Assembly (NCBI GenBank): GCA_029975915.1 | Contig: JARKOC010000248.1 | Location: forward strand, 1 to 64,000 | Direction: 5' to 3' | From: Bryobacteraceae bacterium | GTDB lineage: Bacteria; Acidobacteriota; Terriglobia; Bryobacterales; Bryobacteraceae | Length of the DNA stretch: 64,000 nt | In this document: in pieces, positions 9,434-16,741 of the stretch | Layout: each line of letters begins with the position of its first letter | How positions within the stretch are numbered: the first letter of the stretch is position 1 | Translations under genes and position numbers: made by a program | Notes under the pieces: model-generated | Seen by the model: the letters and a program-made list of their open reading frames with translations, nothing else | What the model was told of the DNA's origin: nothing | Databases searched by the model: none

Positions 9434-9453
9434 AACGGCAACATGCCGCTTCC

Positions 9454-11169
9454 TCACGGAACCGGTTCGCCGGCAGGACGCTCGAAGACAAGGATTTCAG
9501 TGAAGTAGTCGCCGCGGTCGCACTTGAGAAGACTGGGCAGCGGACGGAAGTGCGGCTTCAGTGCGTCGATGAAGAGTGCATCGATGTGGCGGCGGTATCC
9601 GGCGAGGAAGTAGACGCGGCGGATGCCGTTTTGCACAAACGAATCGACGGCGGCCCGGGCCTCATTGCGCAACGGTGACAGATCCACCGCGCGGAGGTGG
9701 GCGCCTTCGTAGCCGGGGTGGGCGTCGATGGCGAGGGGGAACGACTGCTTGTGTAGGATCCGTTCTCCGCGTTCGCGGTTGAAGGAGCGTTGGAGGTAGT
9801 AGTCCACAGGCGGGCGGCTAAGGCTGCCGAAGACGATGGCGTCACCAGCAGCGGCTTGGCCGTTTAAGGCTTCGGCGGCGCAGCGGGCATCACATTTAGG
9901 CGAGCTGGCTTTCGAGCCGACGAAGAAGACCAGAGCCAGGGCCGAGATGGATACGGCAAGCGGCGCGGGCCTGATGCGCGAGAGCAGACAGCCAAGAACG
10001 ATGGCCAGGGCAGGCAGGGCGACAATCGTGAACCGGGCGAAGAAGAACGGCTTCCAAAAGCTGATGAGCAGGGGTGGCAGGAGCGTTGCGGCGTATAGGG
10101 TGACCGTCCACGCCGGCACGGCGGCGAGCGGGGCGCGGCGGCGGAACTGGGGCAACAGGAACAGGAACAGGAACAGCAGAACTACGCCGCAGTGGAGAAA
10201 AACCATCTCGCCAAGTGTTTGAAACGATGGCGGTTTTAGCCAGGCGGCGGACTCGCCTGAGTTGGACACCTGCGCCGCAAGGACCGGCAACCAAACGAAC
10301 GTGAACGGCAGAAGGGCGGCGGCGATGGCTGCCAGGAGTTTCCGGGAGAGGGGCCGGAAATGGACGACCGCTGCGACGGCCAGCCCGCAGGTGAGGCAGA
10401 GCATCCAGATGTGCGTGAAACTGCCCAGGGCGATCACGAGGACCAGCCCGATCCAGTGGCGGGTCCGCGCCTCTCCAGTGGCTGCTACCAACCAGAACCA
10501 GATCGCTGCGGCGGACAGCAGGCCAGCCAGGGAGTACATTCGGATGAGTTCGGCGCTGAGGACAGCGAGAGGGGCGAGGGCGTATATGGCTGAGCAGAGG
10601 AGGGCGAAGCTGCTCCTTGTGAGCCAGCGCTGTGAGCCGCGGACTGCGTCGTCCTCCCTAGCGCTGCCCGAAGACGTTCTGCCGGGCATTACAGCGGAGA
10701 CTTGGTCTCGTTGGCCGCTCTGGGAGGCTGGTGAGGCGGGATCAGGGGACCCCGCGAGGACGGGGGCATCCGCCCTCCTATCGCCTGGGACCGATCTGTG
10801 TGCTTGCGGTTGTGCAGCGGCGAGGCGGAGGCCTAGGGCGTAGACGACGAGTGTCGCGGCGAGATGGAACAAAACAGACAGCAGGCGGCCGGCGAGTTCG
10901 TTTGGCCCCAGCCAATGGACCCAGGGGTGAAGGAGAAGAAAGTAAAGAGGCGGGTGGACGTCGGCGCGGACGGCTTTCAGCAGTTCCGGCAAGGGAAGGA
11001 GCGCGGTTTGGAAGCTCCAGACGTCGTCGGCGCGGATCGACCGGTTGATGTTGAGCAGTGCGGCGGCGACAATCGCCGACCAGACGAATAGGCGCACGGC
11101 GAGTTGGGAGACCGGCCGCGGGTTGCTCGGATCAGTGTGGGAGTCGTTCGGGTCCAACCGAGCCATCAT
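9454..11169 (-). CDS. Membrane glycosyltransferase, GT39/ArnT-like (GT-C fold)
   Basis: About 570 residues with many hydrophobic helices. The first helix (LFVWSAIVAAALLNI) is followed by NRSIRADDVWSFQTA, an acidic first periplasmic loop typical of GT-C enzymes, and then ADVHPPLYFLLLHPW, characteristic of PMT/ArnT-like transferases that use polyprenyl-linked sugars. The open frame extends to a GTG at 11262, but that extension would read through a palindromic repeat, so an ATG at 11169 or 11166 is preferred. The coding sequence contains an apparent 60-residue polar insertion (10630-10812) between two hydrophobic segments. The acceptor is unknown. It lies downstream of thiL on the same strand. 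Confidence 0.82.
   Translation of the reverse strand: MMARLDPNDSHTDPSNPRPVSQLAVRLFVWSAIVAAALLNINRSIRADDVWSFQTALLPLPELLKAVRADVHPPLYFLLLHPWVHWLGPNELAGRLLSVLFHLAATLVVYALGLRLAAAQPQAHRSVPGDRRADAPVLAGSPDPASPASQSGQRDQVSAVMPGRTSSGSAREDDAVRGSQRWLTRSSFALLCSAIYALAPLAVLSAELIRMYSLAGLLSAAAIWFWLVAATGEARTRHWIGLVLVIALGSFTHIWMLCLTCGLAVAAVVHFRPLSRKLLAAIAAALLPFTFVWLPVLAAQVSNSGESAAWLKPPSFQTLGEMVFLHCGVVLLFLFLFLLPQFRRRAPLAAVPAWTVTLYAATLLPPLLISFWKPFFFARFTIVALPALAIVLGCLLSRIRPAPLAVSISALALVFFVGSKASSPKCDARCAAEALNGQAAAGDAIVFGSLSRPPVDYYLQRSFNRERGERILHKQSFPLAIDAHPGYEGAHLRAVDLSPLRNEARAAVDSFVQNGIRRVYFLAGYRRHIDALFIDALKPHFRPLPSLLKCDRGDYFTEILVFERPAGEPVP
10630..10812. repeat. Possible in-frame insertion inside the membrane glycosyltransferase gene
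   Basis: This segment encodes about 61 polar, proline-, serine- and arginine-rich residues between the hydrophobic segments LGLRLAAA and SFALLCSAIYALAPL, where related proteins usually go from one helix to the next with a short loop. Its DNA has several hairpin-forming parts (GGGC-ATCC-GCCC; GGGGACCCC; GCGGG...CCCGC) like an intergenic repeat. It keeps the reading frame. That it is an inserted mobile or repetitive element is inferred. Confidence 0.4.
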
Positions 11170-11183
11170 ACGCGAACCAACAA

Positions 11184-11262
11184 CGGAGCGCCGGGCTCCC
11201 GAGCGTGGAGGCTCCAAGCGTCGAGACGAGTCTCGACGCGGCATACAGGAGTGCTGCGCCAC
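11184..11262. repeat. Palindrome-rich intergenic repeat
   Basis: Contains GCGTCGAGAC-GA-GTCTCGACGC (11218-11239), a perfect 10-bp inverted repeat, preceded by GGAGC-GCCGG-GCTCC (11185-11199) and GGAG-G-CTCC (11207-11215). Three consecutive hairpins between two genes resemble dispersed palindromic units. Only one copy is present in this window, so repetition in the genome is assumed. Confidence 0.5.
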
Positions 11263-11336
11263 ATAATACGTCGTTCAAGCGCCACGACACACAGGCGGCG
11301 GGCACCAGGTGCAGACGGCCGAGCGAACGAATGCGG

Positions 11337-12176
11337 TCAGTGGGAAGTGAACGGGTCCCAGCCCTGGGCGAAGAGGCGTTTGCCCCGAAACAGAACCGTA
11401 CCGGGTTTGCCCTCAATGAGCGATCCGATGCGGAAGCAGCCTTCTGGCGGCCGTTTAGCGGCTGGCAGGGTAAAAAGCAACTCGTAGTCTTCGCCCCCGT
11501 GGAGGGCCTGTTGGAGTGTGGCGCCGTGGGCGACGGGGACATCGTCAACGCGGGCAGAGACTCCAGATGCAAGAGTGAGCCGGTGGAGGTCGAGCGAGAG
11601 GCCGTCGCTGAGATCCATGCAAGCGGTGGCGCGAAGACGGCGCAATCGAATGCCGGCATCCAGGCGGGGCATGGGGCGGATCGAATAACCGGATGCCGCC
11701 ATCGCGCCGAGCCGCCCGGTGACATAGAGGAGATCACCTGCGTGACCGCCTGAACGAGTCAAGGCGCGGCTGGTGGGGGTTGATCCAATGACCGTGACGT
11801 CGGCGGAAATCTGCCCAGCGCGGGTGAGGTCGCCGCCGGCGATCGAGACGTTGTGGCGTTTTGCTAGGGTAATGAGTCCGCGGTAGAAGCCGGCGAGCCA
11901 TTTGCGGTCAACTGCAGGGCCGAGGGCGAGCGAGACGAAACACCAATGCGGGTCTCCGCCCATGGCGGCGATGTCGCTCAGGCCGCGAGCCAGGGCCTTC
12001 CAGCCGCAATCGTAGGCCGAATGCGTCGCGAACCTGAAATGGACTCCTTCGACAACCATATCGGTGGTCACCAACAACTGGCGGCCTCGCGGCGGCGAGA
12101 GGATGGCGCAATCGTCGCCGATCAGCGAATCGCTTGACCAGCGGCGGATAGCGCGGATGAGATCGAGTTCATTCAC
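11337..12176 (-). CDS. thiL: Thiamine-monophosphate kinase
   Basis: A 279-residue ATP-dependent kinase making thiamine diphosphate from thiamine monophosphate, in the AIR synthase/PurM-like superfamily. Motifs: LIGDDCAIL (metal/ATP site), LLVTTDMVVEGVHF, CGWKALARGLSDIAAMGGDP, SIAGGDLTR, and CMDLSDGLSLDL. It is somewhat shorter than the usual ~320 residues, mostly from trimmed loops. The start is a GTG (VNELDLIRAIRR); the open frame continues upstream for 164 codons, but these lie inside the Hsp70 homologue and have no thiL-like sequence. The GTG overlaps the end of the Hsp70-like gene by 8 bases, so it is probably translated by coupling. Confidence 0.93.
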   Translation of the reverse strand: MNELDLIRAIRRWSSDSLIGDDCAILSPPRGRQLLVTTDMVVEGVHFRFATHSAYDCGWKALARGLSDIAAMGGDPHWCFVSLALGPAVDRKWLAGFYRGLITLAKRHNVSIAGGDLTRAGQISADVTVIGSTPTSRALTRSGGHAGDLLYVTGRLGAMAASGYSIRPMPRLDAGIRLRRLRATACMDLSDGLSLDLHRLTLASGVSARVDDVPVAHGATLQQALHGGEDYELLFTLPAAKRPPEGCFRIGSLIEGKPGTVLFRGKRLFAQGWDPFTSH

Positions 12177-14799
12177 TGTCGCTTCGCAGGACGAGCCCTG
12201 AGGGCAGTTGCTCACCGAAGACACGGGCCATGGAGTCGAGGTCGTCGTGACTCTCGCTCTCGAAGACTTTAAGGAGCGTTGGCGCTGAGGCCAGGGTGCG
12301 GCGGATGAGGTCCTGGGTGGCGGGTGGCAGGTCGCGGGTGGAGTCGCCCGTGACCTGGCCAAGACGCGCGAGCGCTTCCTCGCAGCCTTCCGCGCGGGCG
12401 ATGGATTCGATCCACCGGACGGCAGTCGAGGCGGGAAGGACCTGGTTGGCAGGGCCATAAAAGAGCTTGCGTGCACCGAGGCGGGCCAGGCACCAGAATT
12501 CGCTGGCCGAGGCGTCGTTGTTGCGGATGCGTTTGACCAGCGCGTTGCCGAGTTCGGTGCGGGTTCCGGCGGGCAGGGCTTCGAGCGATGCGGCGCAGCG
12601 CCACATTTCGCGGAGCAGGCTGGCGTTGACGCGCGGGGCCTTGCCGCGTGGCAGAAGCGTTGGCGCAAGGCGCTGGAAGAGGTCGGCCTGCTGATTCTTG
12701 TTCAATCCTCCGGCGACCCGTCCCCAGAAGATCCACCACTGCGATTCACATTCGACCCTGGATGCAAACGTCAAACCCTGGGCCCAGACGCGGCGGGCGA
12801 GGTCGATGCGGTAGTCGTCGCCGGGGTAGCCGAAACCGGGGCGGAGGCAGAGTCCGCAGAGGTTGAGCCAGCGGACCTCGTAAGCGGGACCGCGTTTGCG
12901 GCCCTCGGCGAGATCCAGGAACGTATCACCGAGGCGCCGGATGGTCTCGAGGGGCCAGGAGTTGCGGCCGAGCGCGAGGGTTTGTTCGAGGCGTGACGGA
13001 AGTTCCTCGGGCGTGAGATCGCTGCTCTCGAAGACCGACCGAATCAGGGCGACAGCTTCATCCACAGCCGCGGCGCTGACTACAGCGACCGGCTTAGTTC
13101 GTTTGGTTTGTTCGGCCAGAACTGGTTTGCGGAGTTCGAACTGCAATCGCCAGCGGTGTTCGCTGACCTTGGACTCCGCCCAGATTTCGAGAGTGCCGAC
13201 TTCAGTGAGGTGCGCGCCCAAACGAACCGGGACGTTGCGTTCTTCGGCCTTGCGCCCAAAGCGGATGACCGATTCCAGTGGCGCATGGTGGTGGAGTTCG
13301 TCCTCAGCCGTGAATTCGACAATATCGCCGACCTGGTCATCGGAGCGCACCAAGGAACTGTAGAGACGGAAAGAGACGGCCTTGTTTGCAATGAGTTCGA
13401 GGTTCTCGAGGTCGAGCGTCTGAGTGGACCCTTCCTCGGCGCCGCGGGGGACGAGGCAGACGGTGCGGAGCTTGTCCGCGGGGCCGTCGAGGCCAAGGAA
13501 GTAGGATCTGGGGAGTCCGCCGCGGACGAGAACACCCGAGCCGCCGGATTTGACGTGAGAGTAGTACGCCGCGCCAACGGCGACGGCGAGATCAAGGTCG
13601 TTATTCTCAAAGACGAGGGGGCGCTTGCCGTACCAGCGTTCGACGACATCGGCGACACGGTGGCGCAGGACATCTGGGATAAAGAAACCGCCGTTGAACA
13701 GGATGGCGTCAGGTGCGGGCGTCTGTGAGGTTGTGAGGAAGGCGGCCAGATGGCGGGTGACAGCGGGGTCGGAGACATACGGCAGCCCGAGTTCACGGAA
13801 TAGGCTGCGGTCGTCCTCGGCTGGTTTTTCGGAGAGTTCACAGAAGGGGACAAACCCGTCGAGGGCGAGTTCAAGGGCCTCCTCGCGAAGAATGGTTGTC
13901 TTGAGCGTACCGCCGACCAGGGAAGTGCCGGCTCCGAGGACAGTGATCTCCGCGCTCTCAACGCCGCCGGACGCAAGCAGGCGTTCCTTGGCAGCGCTGC
14001 ACTGGCGGCGCAGAGCGCTGCGCTGGCGGAGCGAGAGCTTGGCGTTGAGTTTTGATTCAACGAGCCAGCCGAGAGTGAGGTCGAGGTTGTCGCCCCCGAG
14101 CAAAAGGTGTTTGCCGACGGCGGTACGGGTAAACTCGATGCGGTCGCCCTGGCGCGAAACGCGGATGACGGTGAAATCACTGGTTCCGCCGCCGACGTCG
14201 CAGACCAGGACGGTCATGCCGTCGAACAGGCTCTTTTGCGATTGGGCGAGGTGATTGGCGATCCACGAGTAAAAGGCGGCGGCGGGTTCTTCGAGCAGGG
14301 TGACCTTCGCGATACCGGCGTCGGCGGCGGCTTCGACGGTGAGTTCGCGCGCCTCCTCGTCAAATGAGGCGGGGACGGTGAGGACGACGTCCTGCCCGGC
14401 TATGGAGGCACGGCCGGAGGATTCCCAAGCGTGCCGGATGTGCGCCAGATAGCGGGCCGAGGCTTCGACTGGAGACACGACACGGCCCTGCTCCTGGGCG
14501 TCCCAGGGCAGGATTTTGGCGCGGCGGTCGACTTCGGGATTCGAGAGCCAGCTCTTCGCCGAATGGACGAGCTTGGTGGGGATCAGGGCGCCCTGTTCAC
14601 GGGCGAATTCACCGACGTGGCCGTCACCCTCGAGATAAAGGAATGATGGCAATGTGCGGCGCGGTTCGATAGCGGCGGCGGTGACCTGTTGCGGGATGTC
14701 GAGAACGTGAACGGGCGGGAAATCTGAGCCTTCGGCCTCGCGAGGGTCGATGAAGGCGAGTGCGGAGTTCGTGGTGCCGAGGTCGATGCCAATTTTCAT
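12169..14799 (-). CDS. Hsp70/DnaK-family protein with long C-terminal extension
   Basis: An 876-residue Hsp70 homologue, not canonical DnaK. The actin-like ATPase half is clear: MKIGIDLGTTNSALAF (phosphate 1), VVLTVPASFDEEARELTVEAA, LLEEPAAAFYSWI (connect 1), VLVCDVGGGTSDFTVI (phosphate 2), GGDNLDLTLG, and FNGGFFIPDVLR (adenosine motif region). The substrate half lacks the DnaK signature and continues into a helical C-terminal domain of about 300 residues, of the kind catalogued as DUF3731 (family name from memory). AGGAGACG precedes the ATG. Its neighbours are a DUF2760 protein upstream and thiL downstream; the Hsp70-DUF2760 pairing is recurrent in bacteria and suggests a specialised chaperone pair. 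Confidence 0.92.
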   Translation of the reverse strand: MKIGIDLGTTNSALAFIDPREAEGSDFPPVHVLDIPQQVTAAAIEPRRTLPSFLYLEGDGHVGEFAREQGALIPTKLVHSAKSWLSNPEVDRRAKILPWDAQEQGRVVSPVEASARYLAHIRHAWESSGRASIAGQDVVLTVPASFDEEARELTVEAAADAGIAKVTLLEEPAAAFYSWIANHLAQSQKSLFDGMTVLVCDVGGGTSDFTVIRVSRQGDRIEFTRTAVGKHLLLGGDNLDLTLGWLVESKLNAKLSLRQRSALRRQCSAAKERLLASGGVESAEITVLGAGTSLVGGTLKTTILREEALELALDGFVPFCELSEKPAEDDRSLFRELGLPYVSDPAVTRHLAAFLTTSQTPAPDAILFNGGFFIPDVLRHRVADVVERWYGKRPLVFENNDLDLAVAVGAAYYSHVKSGGSGVLVRGGLPRSYFLGLDGPADKLRTVCLVPRGAEEGSTQTLDLENLELIANKAVSFRLYSSLVRSDDQVGDIVEFTAEDELHHHAPLESVIRFGRKAEERNVPVRLGAHLTEVGTLEIWAESKVSEHRWRLQFELRKPVLAEQTKRTKPVAVVSAAAVDEAVALIRSVFESSDLTPEELPSRLEQTLALGRNSWPLETIRRLGDTFLDLAEGRKRGPAYEVRWLNLCGLCLRPGFGYPGDDYRIDLARRVWAQGLTFASRVECESQWWIFWGRVAGGLNKNQQADLFQRLAPTLLPRGKAPRVNASLLREMWRCAASLEALPAGTRTELGNALVKRIRNNDASASEFWCLARLGARKLFYGPANQVLPASTAVRWIESIARAEGCEEALARLGQVTGDSTRDLPPATQDLIRRTLASAPTLLKVFESESHDDLDSMARVFGEQLPSGLVLRSDSE

Positions 14800-14841
14800 G
14801 AACGTCTCCTGGCGCTTGGTCCTTGGACTAGGACTTCGCGT

Positions 14842-15375
14842 CTATTCGACTTCCAGTTCCGCGGGAGCCAGGATGTTGACCGGCTGCCGGGGGCTGATGG
14901 CGGGGAGAGACACGCTGTCGGCACGCCAGCCCTTATGGCGGAGGATGCCGCCGGAGGGCTTGCCCTGAGATGGAAGGTTTCCGATGAACTTGATGGCGTT
15001 CGGGTCTTTGGCGATGGCGCCTGCCGACTCGGGTTTTGTGAACGTGCCCTCGACGCCGTCGATCACCGGGGCGAGTTTGATGTATTTGCCAAGCGATTCC
15101 TGGCACTGGGCGTGAACGTTACGCACGGCGGAGCCGACCTGGTCGTCGGTGTACGGGCCGATGTCTTCCATGAGGAAGTCGAGCAGCCGGGCGTCGCGCT
15201 GGAGGATGCCGAGGAGTTGGAGGGCGCCGTCGGACGGCTTGAATTCAAGGGGTTTCGCCGGTTCAGCCTGTTTTTTGGCGGCTTTTGTGTAGCCGAAGTG
15301 GCTGGCGATGTCCTGGGGCAGGTTGCCGCCCAGGATGGCGAAGAAAGACCGAAAAGCCATGCCGATGTTGCTCAA
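14842..15375 (-). CDS. DUF2760 family protein
   Basis: A 177-residue cytoplasmic protein. The segment GALQLLGILQRDARLLDFLMEDIGPYTDDQVGSAVRNVH (about residues 50-88) followed by a C-terminal ILRHKGWRADSVSLP matches DUF2760, a family of unknown function usually found beside Hsp70 homologues. The start is TTG, with GGAGG ten bases upstream on the minus strand; the next ATG is five codons in. It ends 42 bases before the Hsp70-like gene, consistent with a shared transcript and a partner or cochaperone role, which is inferred from position only. Confidence 0.88.
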   Translation of the reverse strand: MSNIGMAFRSFFAILGGNLPQDIASHFGYTKAAKKQAEPAKPLEFKPSDGALQLLGILQRDARLLDFLMEDIGPYTDDQVGSAVRNVHAQCQESLGKYIKLAPVIDGVEGTFTKPESAGAIAKDPNAIKFIGNLPSQGKPSGGILRHKGWRADSVSLPAISPRQPVNILAPAELEVE

Positions 15376-15437
15376 TTCGAGGAAACCTCCAAGACTACAG
15401 GATACAATGCGGCGGATGCCAGGCCCTTAGCGGAGGG

Positions 15438-16388
15438 TTAGTGTGAGCCTCGAACGACAGCCTTTTCGCGCAGTTTGGACAATTCGCGGCGGGCGATGCC
15501 GGCCCAGTAGCCGTTGGGGTCGAGCTTGAGATAGGCGCGCCAATGGCGGACGGCTTTGAGGGGTTCGCCGTGCGTCTGGTGGAGCAGTGCGATGTTGTAG
15601 TGGGCGTCGGGGTAGTCCGGCTGATCTTCGAGGGCCGCGAGATACTGCTCCAACGCTTTGTGCCACTCTCCAGTTTCGTCGTACAGATTGCCCAGGTTGA
15701 AGTGGGCCAACGCGTAATGGGGCCGGGCGCGGAGGGCGCGGCGGTAGCAATCCTCGGCCTGTTGCCAGTCTCGTTGATGATAGTGGATGGTGCCCAGGTT
15801 GACCAGGGCAGCGGCCTGATCGGGGTCGATTTCGATTGCTTTCTGATAGGCTGCAACGGCCCGGTCGATCGACATGCCGGAGTGTTCAGCCTCAACTCCG
15901 CGCTCGAACCATTGCTCGGCTTCCCGCTCTCTTGCGGCGTGTTCCTGAGCGCGCGTCTGTTGTGCAGGCTGGGCAGGGAAAGCGAGCATGCGGCGGATTT
16001 CGGTGCGGTCGAAGTCGAGAAGGAGCTGGCCAGACAGGGCCTCCATCTTGCCGCCGTCCACCTGTACCGCAACCTTGCGGCCGTCGGTGTAGATCTTCAG
16101 TTCAGCCAACGGATTGGCGACATCGCGCAGGCGTGCGCGGAGCGAGGCCAGGATGAGCCGGATTCTTTCGACGCGGATACGGTTTCGGTGCAACTGGCGA
16201 AGAGTCTTGAGCGCCACGAGATCGCGGAAACAGTATTCCCTGGCCGGGGCGACAAATCCGGATTCTTCCCATTTGGCCAGCACGCCTTCTCCAATGCCGA
16301 GGAGGCGCAGGACTTCGTCTCGTGTGTAGGAGCGCCTGAGACCTTCAGTCTGCACGGGACGAATTGTAGCACGCTCGTCCAGAAGCAT
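15438..16388 (-). CDS. MerR-type helix-turn-helix protein with TPR domain
   Basis: A 316-residue fusion. The N-terminus (about 20-90) looks like a MerR winged helix: SYTRDEVLRLLGIGEGVLAKWEESG, then YCFRDLVALKTLRQLHRN. It is followed by a linker, and from residue 165 by four tetratricopeptide repeats (for example AAALVNLGTIHYHQRDWQQAEDCYRRAL split at the A/B helices, and ALAHFNLGNLYDETGEW). The usual MerR coiled-coil dimer helix and metal-binding tail are absent, so a protein-protein signal may replace a small ligand. It is upstream of DUF2760 and the Hsp70-like gene on the same strand, 62 bases away, and may regulate that operon. Confidence 0.88.
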   Translation of the reverse strand: MLLDERATIRPVQTEGLRRSYTRDEVLRLLGIGEGVLAKWEESGFVAPAREYCFRDLVALKTLRQLHRNRIRVERIRLILASLRARLRDVANPLAELKIYTDGRKVAVQVDGGKMEALSGQLLLDFDRTEIRRMLAFPAQPAQQTRAQEHAAREREAEQWFERGVEAEHSGMSIDRAVAAYQKAIEIDPDQAAALVNLGTIHYHQRDWQQAEDCYRRALRARPHYALAHFNLGNLYDETGEWHKALEQYLAALEDQPDYPDAHYNIALLHQTHGEPLKAVRHWRAYLKLDPNGYWAGIARRELSKLREKAVVRGSH

Positions 16389-16417
16389 GTGGGCAGAAAC
16401 GGCGTGGGGTGAGGGAA

Positions 16418-16447
16418 TTGACTTCAGCTCACGGCGGGATGGATACT
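16418..16447 (+). promoter_or_regulatory. Candidate feoA promoter
   Basis: TTGACT (16418-16423), 18-base spacer, GATACT (16442-16447). No Fur-type palindrome was recognised around it. Confidence 0.4.
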
Positions 16448-16460
16448 AGAGGTGAGTAAA

Positions 16461-16736
16461 ATGCAACTCAGTGTCAAGAACGAAAGCGCCGATTTGGGGC
16501 TCCTGACCCTGGCCGATTTGGAGGAGAACGGCGAGGGCATAGTGGAGAAGATCGATCTTCCCGAAGATCTGGCGGGACGGCTGATGGAGCTTGGTTTCGT
16601 GCCAGGCCATCATGTTACGGTGGGGCGGGCGGCTCCGGGCGGCGACCCGCGCGTGTTCCGCGTGGATGGCAGTGAAATCGCTTTGCGGCGGGAAACAAGC
16701 AGCCGCATCATGGTCCGTCCAGCGTCCGGGGTGTAG
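16461..16736 (+). CDS. feoA: Ferrous iron transport protein A
   Basis: A 91-residue SH3-like cytoplasmic accessory of the Feo iron(II) uptake system. The sequence LTLADLEENGEGIVEKIDLPEDLAGRL followed by MELGFVPGHHVTVGRAAP and then GSEIALRRETSSRIMV is standard FeoA (quoted in parts). The ATG at 16461 is chosen since AGAGGTG lies six bases upstream; an in-frame GTG at 16452 would add three residues. It is five bases before feoB. Confidence 0.93.
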   Translation: MQLSVKNESADLGLLTLADLEENGEGIVEKIDLPEDLAGRLMELGFVPGHHVTVGRAAPGGDPRVFRVDGSEIALRRETSSRIMVRPASGV

Positions 16737-16741
16737 CATCC

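Noticed and set aside
11170..11262. GTG-initiated N-terminal extension of the membrane glycosyltransferase
   Set aside because: Encoded by a palindromic repeat and lacks hydrophobic or conserved sequence; ATG 11169 or 11166 is better.
12177..12668. 164-codon N-terminal extension of thiL
   Set aside because: Arg/Ser/Pro-rich and non-conserved, entirely inside the Hsp70-like gene. The GTG at 12176 starts the family sequence.
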